From NCBI RefSeq assembly GCF_001447155.2, contig NZ_CP014754.1, forward strand, positions 1,612,001-1,676,000: a stretch of DNA of 64,000 nt, written 5' to 3'. Each line of letters starts with the position of its first letter. Position 1 is the stretch's first letter. This DNA comes from Marinobacter sp. LQ44. Lineage in GTDB: Bacteria > Pseudomonadota > Gammaproteobacteria > Pseudomonadales > Oleiphilaceae. A model generated the notes under the pieces. The model was not told the DNA's origin, searched no databases, and saw nothing but the letters and a program-made list of their open reading frames with translations. Positions 41,756-50,436 of the stretch are shown piece by piece. The translations under genes were made by a program, and so were the position numbers.

Positions 41756-43681
41756 TTACTTCTTGTCGTCGTCTTTGACTTCTTCGAACTCGGCGTCCAC
41801 CGCATCGTCAGCCGCCTGGGACTGGGCACCTTCCTGCCCGCCAGCCTGCTGCGCCTGGTCTGCCTGATCCGCGTACATCTTCTGTGCCAGCTCGGAAGAC
41901 ACTTCGGTCAGTTTCTGAGTCTTGGTTTCGATGGCTTCCTTGTCAGAGCCGGTCAGGGCTTCTTCCAGATCCTTGATGGCCGCCTCGATAGACTCCTTTT
42001 CACTGCCAGAAACCTTGTCGCCGGCTTCGGTCAGCGTCTTGCGCACGGCGTGAACCATGGCATCACCCTGGTTGCGGACCTGAACCAGCTCTTCGAACTT
42101 GCGATCTTCCTCGGCGTTGGCCTCGGCATCACGAACCATCTTCTCGATCTCGTCATCGTTCAGGCCAGAAGAAGCCTTGATCACGATGGACTGCTCCTTG
42201 CCGGTCGCCTTGTCCTTGGCAGACACGTTCAGGATACCGTTGGCATCGATATCGAAGGTTACTTCGATCTGCGGCACACCGCGTGGCGCCGGCGGAATAT
42301 CCGCCAGGTCAAAGCGGCCCAGCGACTTGTTCTGGGAAGCCTGCTTACGCTCACCTTGAACCACGTGAATGGTTACGGCCGTCTGGTTGTCATCCGCTGT
42401 TGAGAACGTCTGCGACTTCTTGGTCGGGATGGTGGTGTTCTTGTCGATCAGCGGCGTTGCCACGCCACCCATGGTTTCAATACCCAGGGTCAGCGGGGTT
42501 ACGTCCAGCAGCAGCACGTCTTTCACGTCACCGGAAAGAACAGCCGCCTGGATGGCAGCACCCATGGCAACGGCTTCGTCCGGGTTCACGTCTTTACGGG
42601 CTTCTTTGCCGAAGAACTCTTTTACCTTTTCCTGCACCAGCGGCATACGGGTCTGACCACCCACCAGGATAACCTCGTCGATTTCAGACGCCTTCATGCC
42701 GGCGTCCTGCAGGGCGACTTTACAGGGCTCCAGGCTACGCTGAACCAGGTCTTCCACCAGGCTTTCCAGCTTGGCGCGAGTCAGCTTCACGTTCATGTGC
42801 TTGGGCCCAGACGCGTCTGCAGTGATGTACGGCAGGTTCACGTCTGTCTGCTGGCTGCTGGACAGCTCGATCTTCGCTTTCTCACCGGCTTCCTTCAGGC
42901 GCTGCATGGCCAGGGAATCGCCGCGCAGGTCGATGCCACTGTCTTTCTTGAACTGGTCTGCCAGGTACTCGATGACTTTCAGGTCGAAGTCTTCACCACC
43001 CAGGAAGGTGTCACCGTTGGTGGCCAGAACCTCGAACTGATGCTCGCCGTCGACATCGGCAATTTCAATAATGGAGAGGTCGAAAGTACCACCACCCAGA
43101 TCGTATACAGCAACTGTGCGGTCACCGCTCTTCTTGTCCAGGCCATAGGCCAGGGCAGCCGCGGTCGGCTCGTTGATGATCCGCTTCACTTCCAGACCGG
43201 CGATCTTGCCCGCATCTTTGGTGGCCTGGCGCTGGCTGTCATTGAAGTAAGCCGGCACGGTGATAACTGCTTCCGTTACCTTCTCGCCCAGGTAGTCTTC
43301 TGCCGTCTTCTTCATTTTCTTCAGAACTTCTGCAGAGATCTGGGGCGGTGCCATCTTCTGGCCCTTCACTTCAACCCAGGCGTCGCCGTTGTCGGCCTTG
43401 GTGATCTTGTAAGGCACCATCTTGATGTCTTTCTGAACCACATCGTCCTCAAAACGACGACCGATCAGACGCTTGATGGCGTACAGGGTGTTATGGGGGT
43501 TGGTGACCGCCTGGCGCTTGGCGGACTGACCAACCAGGGTCTCGTTATCGTCGGTGTACGCGATAATGGAGGGAGTCGTACGATCACCCTCAGCATTTTC
43601 AATAACCTTTACCTTGTCGCCATCCATGATGGCCACACAGGAGTTGGTGGTTCCCAGGTCGATACCAATAATCTTGCTCAT
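41756..43681 (-). CDS. dnaK: Chaperone protein DnaK
   Basis: Hsp70 with ATPase ([14 protein letters not shown], then [10 protein letters not shown]), beta-sandwich substrate domain and helical lid. The 641 residues end in [11 protein letters not shown], containing the conserved EEVKD. It lies between grpE and dnaJ in the heat-shock operon. Confidence 0.99.
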   Translation of the reverse strand: MSKIIGIDLGTTNSCVAIMDGDKVKVIENAEGDRTTPSIIAYTDDNETLVGQSAKRQAVTNPHNTLYAIKRLIGRRFEDDVVQKDIKMVPYKITKADNGDAWVEVKGQKMAPPQISAEVLKKMKKTAEDYLGEKVTEAVITVPAYFNDSQRQATKDAGKIAGLEVKRIINEPTAAALAYGLDKKSGDRTVAVYDLGGGTFDLSIIEIADVDGEHQFEVLATNGDTFLGGEDFDLKVIEYLADQFKKDSGIDLRGDSLAMQRLKEAGEKAKIELSSSQQTDVNLPYITADASGPKHMNVKLTRAKLESLVEDLVQRSLEPCKVALQDAGMKASEIDEVILVGGQTRMPLVQEKVKEFFGKEARKDVNPDEAVAMGAAIQAAVLSGDVKDVLLLDVTPLTLGIETMGGVATPLIDKNTTIPTKKSQTFSTADDNQTAVTIHVVQGERKQASQNKSLGRFDLADIPPAPRGVPQIEVTFDIDANGILNVSAKDKATGKEQSIVIKASSGLNDDEIEKMVRDAEANAEEDRKFEELVQVRNQGDAMVHAVRKTLTEAGDKVSGSEKESIEAAIKDLEEALTGSDKEAIETKTQKLTEVSSELAQKMYADQADQAQQAGGQEGAQSQAADDAVDAEFEEVKDDDKK

Positions 43682-43773
43682 CGAATCACTCCAAATCTTT
43701 CTGAATGCTGTCCCAGGGAGGTTTGCCCTGACTGTCGCTGTTTAATCGCTATATTGGCGCTTTAATCGGCTTT

Positions 43774-44370
43774 TCAAGCCTGCTCGTCGATTTTTGGTGC
43801 ACCTTCCGCCTTGGCCACAACCACCATGGCGGGACGAACCACGCGACCGTTCAGCAGGTAGCCCTTCTGCACCACGGCAACTACACTGTTCGGCTCGGCA
43901 TCTGGCGCGGGCACCATAGACATCGCCTCGTGCTGTTGCGGATCGAACGGTTCACCCACCGGGTTCACCTGTTCAACGTTGAATTTCTTGAGGCCGTTCA
44001 TGAACAGGCCCAAAGTCATTTCCACACCTTCGCGAATGGAGCCAACCAGCTCCCCGGCGTTTTCATGACCTTCAGTACTTTCCACTGCCTTTTCAAGGCT
44101 GTCCGCCACCGGAAGGAGCTCTTTCACGAACTTTTCCAGGGCGAACTTGTGGGCCTTTTCCACATCAATTTCGGCACGACGACGCACATTCTGCATCTCA
44201 GCCTGGGCTCTCAGCGCCTGGTCCTGATATTCCTGCAACTGCGCCTTCAGCATTTCCAACTCGGAACCTTCTTCAGCTCCGGCGGTTTCTGCTTCGCCCT
44301 GCTCTTCTGTGGCGTTTACCGCCTCGTTCAGCTCGTCTACCTGTTCGTTACGCTTATCGTCAGCACTCAT
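43774..44370 (-). CDS. grpE: Nucleotide exchange factor GrpE
   Basis: Releases ADP from DnaK. It has 198 residues from [12 protein letters not shown]: an acidic Glu-rich N-terminus, long helix ([19 protein letters not shown]) and the C-terminal beta domain ([15 protein letters not shown]). The first gene of the heat-shock operon, with the sigma-32 promoter about 92 bases upstream. Confidence 0.97.
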   Translation of the reverse strand: MSADDKRNEQVDELNEAVNATEEQGEAETAGAEEGSELEMLKAQLQEYQDQALRAQAEMQNVRRRAEIDVEKAHKFALEKFVKELLPVADSLEKAVESTEGHENAGELVGSIREGVEMTLGLFMNGLKKFNVEQVNPVGEPFDPQQHEAMSMVPAPDAEPNSVVAVVQKGYLLNGRVVRPAMVVVAKAEGAPKIDEQA

Positions 44371-44461
44371 GACAACTCCTGATGACTTTCCCTGGGCCCG
44401 AGGGCCTGCGGCTAAATGAGCCCCGCCTTGCACAGGCAGGAAAATACGACTTTGCGAACGA

Positions 44462-44489
44462 ATATGGGGCCCGCCCATCAGGTTTCAAC
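44462..44489 (-). promoter_or_regulatory. Sigma-32 promoter of grpE-dnaK-dnaJ
   Basis: On the minus strand GTTGAAA (44489-44483), 13 bases, CCCCATAT (44469-44462). The -10 is a perfect CCCCATNT and the -35 differs from CTTGAAA at one base. Position and orientation fit grpE. Confidence 0.85.
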
Positions 44490-44530
44490 CTCAAACGATG
44501 CATTCTTTCAGATTTTCACGATTCGATTGT

Positions 44531-44559
44531 TTGCAAACAGGAAAAACCCTGTATATATT
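44531..44559 (+). promoter_or_regulatory. recN promoter
   Basis: TTGCAA (44531-44536), 17 bases, TATATT (44554-44559). The -10 falls inside the first LexA box, so bound LexA would block it. Confidence 0.7.
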
Positions 44560-44583
44560 CACAGAAACTGTATAGATCAACAG
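44549..44583 (+). promoter_or_regulatory. Two tandem LexA (SOS) boxes before recN
   Basis: Box 1 at 44549-44564 is CTGT-ATATATTC-ACAG; box 2 at 44568-44583 is CTGT-ATAGATCA-ACAG. Both are perfect CTGT-N8-ACAG sites, 19 bases centre to centre, overlapping and following the -10. E. coli recN also has multiple boxes, giving tight repression and strong induction. Confidence 0.9.
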
Positions 44584-44633
44584 TGTTCAGACAATTTTCA
44601 GAGAGTCTCCAATCCTGAGCGGAGGTTATCGGC

Positions 44634-46313
44634 ATGCTCACACAACTTATGGTCTCCAACTACGCCATCGCTGAACGGGTCGACCTGCATTTCAGCAAAG
44701 GCATGACGGCCCTGACCGGTGAAACCGGCGCTGGCAAATCCATTGTTCTGGATGCGCTCAGCCTGGCCATGGGCGGCCGAGCGGATGCCGGTGCCGTGCG
44801 CCACGGCGCAAAACGAGCCGATATCACCGCCAGCTTCGACATCTCACGTATTCCGATTGCCCGACAATGGCTGGAAGAACACGAACTGGATGACAAAGAC
44901 GACTGCATCCTGCGCCGGACCATCAACAAAGATGGTCGTTCAAAAGCCTTTATTAATGGCCAGCCCTGCCCACTCTCCCAACTCAAGGACCTTGGCGGCC
45001 TGCTGATGGATATTCACAGCCAGCACCAACATCAGTCACTGCTGCAAAAAGACACTCATCGGAAGCTGCTGGACGAATTCTCCGGCGCCGAAGACCTGGC
45101 AGAGCAAACCCGGGATGCCTGGAAAGCCTGGCATAGAACCAGTCAGAAGCTGGAACAGCGGCGCCAGAACGCCGACGAGGCAGAGGCAAAACTGCAACTG
45201 CTCCGGTACCAGGCGGAAGAGCTGGACCGGCTTGCCCTGGGCGATGGCGAACAGGAAGCACTTGAACAGGAACAAGCGCAGCTGAGCCAGGCCGATGCGG
45301 TACTGCATAGCAGCCATCAGGCTGCCCTGCTGTGCACTGAGGACGAAACCAGTGCCGCCGACCTGGTGCGTCAGGCACTTCAGCAACTGGAGCAACTCCC
45401 AGTGGACGTTCCGGCACTGGCTGACACCATCCAGATGCTGACCGAAGCACAGATCCAGATTTCAGAAGCCGGGGACAACCTTCGGCACTTTGTTGAAGAC
45501 TACGAAGCAGACCCCGCAAGGCTGGCCGAGGTCGAGGAACGCCTGAGCGCCATTTATCAGATGGCTCGAAAGCACCGCATCACACCGGAGGAATTGCCGG
45601 AACTGCACCAACGCCTGTCGAACGAACTGGAAGAACTGGACGGCGGCGAAGGCAGCCTCGAGCAGCTTGAGGCAGAGCAGCAAGCCCTGCGCAAACGGTT
45701 TGATGAACTGGCCGGGCAATTAACGGCCAAGCGGGAGCAGGCAGCGGCGGAACTGGATCAGCGAATTGCTCAGGAGCTTGCACAGCTGAGCATGCCGGCC
45801 GTCCAGTTTGTTACCAAACTGGGCCGCAACAGCAATGACGAACCGCCCCCCCACGGTATGGAAGATATCGAGTTCCTGGTCAGCGCCAACCCGGGGCAAC
45901 CCGCACGCCCACTGGCCAAGGTGGCCTCCGGGGGCGAACTGTCTCGGATCAGCCTTGCCATTCAGGTAGTGGTCGCCCAGACCTCAACCACCCCTACCCT
46001 CGTATTTGATGAAGTGGACGTGGGTATTGGCGGCGGCACAGCCGAGGTGGTCGGGCGTTTACTCCGGTCTCTGGGCAGCAACGGCCAGGTGCTGTGTGTC
46101 ACTCATTTGCCCCAGGTGGCAGCTCAGTGCCACCAGCACCTGTTCGTCAGCAAATTCACCGAACAGGACGCAACCTATTCACGCATTGAAACGCTGGATG
46201 ACCAGGGAAGAATCAGCGAAGTGGCAAGAATGCTGGGCGGCGTAGACATGACAGAGCACACCATTGCCCACGCCCGGGAGATGTTCGTTAAGGGTCAGGC
46301 GACCCATCACTGA
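44634..46313 (+). CDS. recN: DNA repair protein RecN
   Basis: SMC-like ATPase that aids recombinational repair of double-strand breaks. The 559 residues have Walker A GETGAGKS at 29-36, a long coiled coil in the middle, and the C-terminal ABC half (ASGGELSRISLAIQV, VFDEVDVGIGG). ATG 44634 has GGAGG nine bases upstream. Controlled by the tandem LexA boxes. Confidence 0.97.
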   Translation: MLTQLMVSNYAIAERVDLHFSKGMTALTGETGAGKSIVLDALSLAMGGRADAGAVRHGAKRADITASFDISRIPIARQWLEEHELDDKDDCILRRTINKDGRSKAFINGQPCPLSQLKDLGGLLMDIHSQHQHQSLLQKDTHRKLLDEFSGAEDLAEQTRDAWKAWHRTSQKLEQRRQNADEAEAKLQLLRYQAEELDRLALGDGEQEALEQEQAQLSQADAVLHSSHQAALLCTEDETSAADLVRQALQQLEQLPVDVPALADTIQMLTEAQIQISEAGDNLRHFVEDYEADPARLAEVEERLSAIYQMARKHRITPEELPELHQRLSNELEELDGGEGSLEQLEAEQQALRKRFDELAGQLTAKREQAAAELDQRIAQELAQLSMPAVQFVTKLGRNSNDEPPPHGMEDIEFLVSANPGQPARPLAKVASGGELSRISLAIQVVVAQTSTTPTLVFDEVDVGIGGGTAEVVGRLLRSLGSNGQVLCVTHLPQVAAQCHQHLFVSKFTEQDATYSRIETLDDQGRISEVARMLGGVDMTEHTIAHAREMFVKGQATHH

Positions 46314-46341
46314 ATCCCCCCTCTCGATTCGGAGAGCTGTT

Positions 46342-46370
46342 GGGGCCGGCGCTTGCTGGCCCTTTTTTTT
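46342..46370 (+). terminator. recN terminator
   Basis: GGGCCGGC-GCTT-GCTGGCCC (one G-T pair) followed by eight or nine T, 28 bases after the recN stop. It lies directly against the end of the convergent fur gene. Confidence 0.9.
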
Positions 46371-46374
46371 TGAC

Positions 46375-46794
46375 TTATTTCTTGGAAGAGCCCAAAGGCT
46401 TAACGTAGAGGATCAGGCTGTGATCAACGATCTCATAGCCGTGCTCCTTGGCGATCTTCTGCTGGCGCTCTTCGATGATATCATCCACAAACTCGATCAC
46501 TTCCCCGGTTTGCGTGCATACCATGTGGTCATGGTGATCATCGCCCGCCATTTCGAAGACGGCGTGGCCACCCTCAAAGTTATGGCGCAACACCAGGCCT
46601 GCGGCCTCGAACTGAGTCAGTACCCGGTAGACGGTTGCCAGCCCCACGTCATCTCCCTGATCCAGCAGCTTCTTGTAAACATCCTCGGCACTCAGATGGT
46701 GCTCTTCGGCGTTCTCCAGAATATTGAAGATTTTGACTCTCGGGAGAGTAACCTTCAAACCGACCTTTCGTAATTCGGCGTTTTCAGATGACAT
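46375..46794 (-). CDS. fur: Ferric uptake regulator Fur
   Basis: Iron-responsive repressor. It has 139 residues from ATG 46794 (a GTG four codons earlier has no spaced ribosome binding site). The helix-turn-helix DDVGLATVYRVLTQFEAAGL and the metal site HHDHMVC are present. Where E. coli Fur has a structural CxxC the sequence is CTQT, so the second Cys is missing, as in pseudomonad Fur. It is divergent from bamE. Confidence 0.95.
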   Translation of the reverse strand: MSSENAELRKVGLKVTLPRVKIFNILENAEEHHLSAEDVYKKLLDQGDDVGLATVYRVLTQFEAAGLVLRHNFEGGHAVFEMAGDDHHDHMVCTQTGEVIEFVDDIIEERQQKIAKEHGYEIVDHSLILYVKPLGSSKK

Positions 46795-46809
46795 GTTACT
46801 ATTCACTCT

Positions 46810-46838
46810 TTGGTGTGCCTTACGGCTTCCGGTATGAT
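46810..46838 (+). promoter_or_regulatory. bamE promoter
   Basis: TTGGTG (46810-46815), 17 bases, TATGAT (46833-46838), about 80 bases before the bamE ATG in the fur-bamE divergent spacer. No obvious Fur box was recognised. Confidence 0.6.
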
Positions 46839-46916
46839 GAAGCCGCCGTTCAACGGACTACCCGTTTCACACCTGCTTGATGCAGGCGATTTCAAGATAG
46901 AGGATTTCCCCCGGCG

Positions 46917-47249
46917 ATGCAAAAGCTCACCGCTATCGTTCTTATTAGCATTTTATCCTTGTCCGGTTGCGCATTCCCTGGCGTTTACAAAATCAACGTG
47001 CAACAGGGGAATATCGTGACCGAAGACGACCTCAAGAGCCTCTCGCAAGGCATGGCCCGCAGTCAGGTTCATGCGGTTCTCGGGTCGCCGCTGATGCTCA
47101 ATCCGGTGGACCCCTCGCGCGAGTACTATGTGTACACCTTCCAGCGCCGGGGTGGGGATATCCAGGAGCAGCGCATAATCGTCTATTACGAAGGCGACGA
47201 GTTCAGCCATTACGACGCACGACTGCTGGAAGAAACGCCCGCTTACTGA
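46917..47249 (+). CDS. bamE: Outer membrane assembly lipoprotein BamE (OmlA)
   Basis: Accessory lipoprotein of the BAM complex that inserts outer-membrane barrels. The 110 residues have a lipobox LSGC with Cys18, followed by KINVQQGNIVTEDDLKSL and GMARSQVHAVLGSPL, the BamE fold. Its end is four bases from the convergent rnfH. Confidence 0.95.
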   Translation: MQKLTAIVLISILSLSGCAFPGVYKINVQQGNIVTEDDLKSLSQGMARSQVHAVLGSPLMLNPVDPSREYYVYTFQRRGGDIQEQRIIVYYEGDEFSHYDARLLEETPAY

Positions 47250-47253
47250 TTGT

Positions 47254-47532
47254 TCAGGCTTTCTTTTTGGCCCGGTTCAGCCGGGCCTGCTTGGGATCTA
47301 TCTTTAGCGGTCGGTATAGTTCAACCCGGTCTCCCTCGCGCAGCTCATGGCCCGCGGGGTCTTTAATGACTTTGCCAAACACGCCCATATCCGTTGCGTC
47401 CGGATCGATTTCCGGGAAAATATCCGTTATTCCAGACAGTTTCACGGCCTCGATGGCCGTGGTTCCCTCAGGCACTTCAATCGCCACAATTTGCTGCTTG
47501 TCTGGCCGGGCATACGCTACCTCTACCTGCAT
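47254..47532 (-). CDS. rnfH: RnfH/RatB ubiquitin-like family protein
   Basis: A 92-residue beta-grasp protein of unclear function; it is the usual partner of ratA. The family pattern EVAYARPDKQQIVAIEVPEGTTA and GDRVELYRPLKIDPK is present. ATG 47532 overlaps the ratA stop by one base, so translation is coupled. Confidence 0.92.
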   Translation of the reverse strand: MQVEVAYARPDKQQIVAIEVPEGTTAIEAVKLSGITDIFPEIDPDATDMGVFGKVIKDPAGHELREGDRVELYRPLKIDPKQARLNRAKKKA

Positions 47533-47978
47533 CAAACCGTCCCTCCCTGATAAATCTGGTCTGCCCGACGGCAAAACGCATCCACCATGGTATTGGCAGC
47601 CTGATTGAACACCGGACCAAAAGTCATTCGGGACAGTGAGCCCGAAAACTCAAACTCCAGGGTCAGGATCACCTTACAGGCCTGCTCGTTGAGCGCCTTG
47701 AAGTGCCACCGCCCCCGCAGATTTTTCAGTGGACCATCCACCAGGCTCATCTCGATCGCCTCGGGCATCAACAGCTGATTACGCGTGGTCAGGCGATGGC
47801 GCACACCGCCCTTGGCAATCTCCAGTGACGCCATGATCTCTGCATCCGTCTGTTCGTGCACCTCTGCCCCGGCGCACCAGGGCAGAAACTCGGGATACCG
47901 TGCAATATCATTGACCAGATGGAACATGCGCTCTGCGGAGTGCATGACCAATGCGGTCTTATCAATCTGATGCGCCAT
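47532..47978 (-). CDS. ratA: RatA, START/polyketide-cyclase-like toxin-family protein
   Basis: START-domain protein (148 residues); the E. coli member binds 50S subunits and blocks 70S formation, while eukaryotic relatives (Coq10) bind ubiquinone. MHSAERMFHLVNDIARYPEFLPWCAGAEV is characteristic. The start is ATG 47978, where the family begins. It normally lies divergent to smpB; here a transporter gene is between them. Confidence 0.93.
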   Translation of the reverse strand: MAHQIDKTALVMHSAERMFHLVNDIARYPEFLPWCAGAEVHEQTDAEIMASLEIAKGGVRHRLTTRNQLLMPEAIEMSLVDGPLKNLRGRWHFKALNEQACKVILTLEFEFSGSLSRMTFGPVFNQAANTMVDAFCRRADQIYQGGTV

Positions 47979-48038
47979 GAAAACCGGGATTCCTGCGTTT
48001 TTTACAACAAAAGAGCCTGACTGGCCCGCGAAGGCCAA

Positions 48039-49634
48039 CTACACACTATGATAAAGGATATCGTCCCCGTTGGGGGCGTTTTCCGCCGGCTGGCTTTCTG
48101 CGCCCTGACCAGACGCGTTACCTTCTGGCCCCGGGCCCTCACTTTGCGGGCTTACGGGCAAACCGTCACCGTCATCGTTTGCCGTCGCAGGCATCGGTTC
48201 TTTTGGCGCGTCATCTTGTGCGCACCAAATGGCGGCGCTGCCGTTATCACACAGGTTTGACAACGAGAATACTGTGTATTGTATGCCAATCCAGGCCACC
48301 AGAACCGGCAGGACAAGGCGCATAACCCAATACCAGATCTTGCGAATAGCCACCGGGGTGTTACCAAGAATCCTTGCGGCATAGCGCCGGGTCAGGCACC
48401 AACCGGCAAAGGTGGCAATCAGCAAGGCCACCAGCGGAATCAGGATGCCGCCCGTCGTCAGCTCCAGCCATCGGAACAGGGTGGCACCGGCAAACCGGTA
48501 GTCCGCCCAGAGATTGAAGGAGAATAGCGAACCCAGGCCGGCAGCCCACACGGCAACACCGGCAATAACCGCAGACCACCCTCTGGGTGCGCCAGTCCAC
48601 TCACGAAACCAGCCCACCACAGGCTCCAACAGCGATATGGCGGTCGCCCACACGATCATGAGCACCAGCAGGAACACCGCCGCAATGATCAACTGACTGT
48701 GGGGCAACTGGGCCAGCGTGACCGGCAGGGAGACAAACAACAGCCCGAAGCCTCGCTCACCATCAAGACTGGCACCATCCAGCGCCACCGAGAACATCAT
48801 CAGCCCCGCCAGGATGGCCACCAGAGTGTCCATCAACACCACCGCCAGCAATGACCGCTTCAACCGGGTATGTGACGTGCTGTAAGCGCCGAAGATCGCC
48901 CACACCCCCATCCCAAGGCCGAGGGTATAGAAAGCGTGAAAAAAGGCCGCCTTGACGCTATTTAAATCAACGTTGTCTGGCCGCAGCGCCAGGATGTGTT
49001 CAATACCCGAATCCAGCCGCCCATGACTGGCCGACAAGGCAAATAACCCCAGCATCAGCAGCAACGCTGCGGGCACCAGAAATCGCAGCGATCGCTCCAA
49101 CCCCTTCACAACGCCCTGGGCCGATACCCAGACCACGAGAACCATGAAGAACGCGTGCCAGGCCATAAACTCCCGATGCCCACCCGGCCTGGACACCAGA
49201 TCCGTCAGGATACCGGTCGCCGCCTCGGGCGTCGCTGCCCTGAAACTGTCTGCTGCCCCAAAGAAGACATAGGCCAGCACGATGCCACCGAACACCGCCG
49301 TGAATGACAACACCAGGAACGCGGCAAGCACACTCAAGGGGCCGGCCAGGCGCCACAGCGGCGAACAGCCTGCGTCTTTCACCATGCCGTCCATCGCCAG
49401 TACAATGCCATGGCGTGAGTGCCGCCCAAGCACCGCCTCAGTCACCATCAGCGGCAGGGTTACCAGCAGCAGGCAGGCGAGATACAGAAAGATGAACAAC
49501 CCGCCACCGTGAATACTGGCAAGGTATGGAAACTGCCACAGATTGGCCAGGCCCACGGTAGCGCCCACCGAGGCCCAAAAAAACGTGGATTTTCGGGTAA
49601 ATGACCCGATGGACGTGTGATACTTGTTCGCCAT
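48039..49634 (-). CDS. Sodium:neurotransmitter symporter (SLC6/NSS) family transporter
   Basis: Na+-coupled uptake of an amino acid or related amine. The 531 residues have about twelve spans. TM1 reads SVGATVGLANLWQFPYLASIHGGG with the unwound substrate and Na+ site, as in LeuT. The last ~50 residues are a polar Pro/Glu/Gly-rich tail. Substrate unknown. It lies between ratA and smpB, and is about 60 bases from ratA on the same strand. Confidence 0.9.
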   Translation of the reverse strand: MANKYHTSIGSFTRKSTFFWASVGATVGLANLWQFPYLASIHGGGLFIFLYLACLLLVTLPLMVTEAVLGRHSRHGIVLAMDGMVKDAGCSPLWRLAGPLSVLAAFLVLSFTAVFGGIVLAYVFFGAADSFRAATPEAATGILTDLVSRPGGHREFMAWHAFFMVLVVWVSAQGVVKGLERSLRFLVPAALLLMLGLFALSASHGRLDSGIEHILALRPDNVDLNSVKAAFFHAFYTLGLGMGVWAIFGAYSTSHTRLKRSLLAVVLMDTLVAILAGLMMFSVALDGASLDGERGFGLLFVSLPVTLAQLPHSQLIIAAVFLLVLMIVWATAISLLEPVVGWFREWTGAPRGWSAVIAGVAVWAAGLGSLFSFNLWADYRFAGATLFRWLELTTGGILIPLVALLIATFAGWCLTRRYAARILGNTPVAIRKIWYWVMRLVLPVLVAWIGIQYTVFSLSNLCDNGSAAIWCAQDDAPKEPMPATANDDGDGLPVSPQSEGPGPEGNASGQGAESQPAENAPNGDDILYHSV

Positions 49635-49815
49635 GGCGATCCCTGACAGTCAAATGCGCCCCATTGTAGCCGAAGGCGGCATCCCGGAACGACTGGATCT
49701 ACAAGCCCAGCGGTGAAATCGTGACCCGTCTGGCAGCCCTGGGCTACAATGTCCGATTTACCGGCCAACAGTCACCCGGCCGGCACACACATTCTTCCGT
49801 TCCCGGACAGGATTC

Positions 49816-50298
49816 ATGAGCAAGAAGAAAGCAAACGGACCAACCAGCAATACCATTGCCCTGAACAAAAAGGCAAAGCACGAATATCATATTGAAGAAC
49901 GCTTTGAAGCCGGCCTTGCCCTGCTGGGCTGGGAAGTGAAATCACTGCGAGCCGGCAAGGCTCAGCTGGTGGACGCCTACGTACTTCTGAAAAATGGCGA
50001 AGCCTGGTTGTTGGGCGCTCATATCACGCCGCTCAACACCGCCTCCACCCATGTGATCGCCGATCCGACCCGTACCCGCAAATTGCTGCTGCACGCAAAG
50101 GAAATTGCCAAGATCATCGGCCAGGTCAACCAGGCCGGGCATACCTGCATACCGCTCGCCCTGTACTGGAAAGGCAATAAAGTGAAATGCGAAATTGCCC
50201 TGGTGAAAGGCAAGAAGCTGTTCGACAAGCGTGCCACCGAAAAAGAGCGTGACTGGAACCGCCAGAAACAGAGAATCATGCGCGAGGCCAATACCTGA
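49816..50298 (+). CDS. smpB: SsrA-binding protein SmpB
   Basis: Partner of tmRNA in trans-translation. The 160 residues carry the barrel motifs [34 protein letters not shown] and the basic C-terminal tail [18 protein letters not shown] that mimics an mRNA codon. Its RNA partner ssrA lies 1.6 kb downstream on the same strand. Confidence 0.97.
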   Translation: MSKKKANGPTSNTIALNKKAKHEYHIEERFEAGLALLGWEVKSLRAGKAQLVDAYVLLKNGEAWLLGAHITPLNTASTHVIADPTRTRKLLLHAKEIAKIIGQVNQAGHTCIPLALYWKGNKVKCEIALVKGKKLFDKRATEKERDWNRQKQRIMREANT

Positions 50299-50352
50299 GC
50301 CTCGCTGGCACTGTCGCTTTTACCGCCTCTTTCCCGGCCTCGGAATCCCTCC

Positions 50353-50374
50353 TATACTCAGGTGTTCACACCTG
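50353..50374 (+). promoter_or_regulatory. Possible promoter -10 and operator of the wax ester synthase gene
   Basis: TATACT (50353-50358) is directly followed by CAGGTGT-TC-ACACCTG (50359-50374), a perfect 7-2-7 inverted repeat, 60-80 bases before the gene. The -35 position (TTTCCC) is poor. A repressor bound at the palindrome would cover the transcription start. Not matched to a known site. Confidence 0.4.
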
Positions 50375-50436
50375 CTCCGTCCCCACAGGCAGTACCTGGA
50401 GCCCCTGTTAGTTGGCAAACAGCAAAGGGAGGGCTT

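Noticed and set aside
47271..47289. GGCCCGG/CCGGGCC hairpin at the bamE-rnfH junction as terminator
   Set aside because: It lies within the rnfH coding sequence and has no T-run on the side required on either strand.
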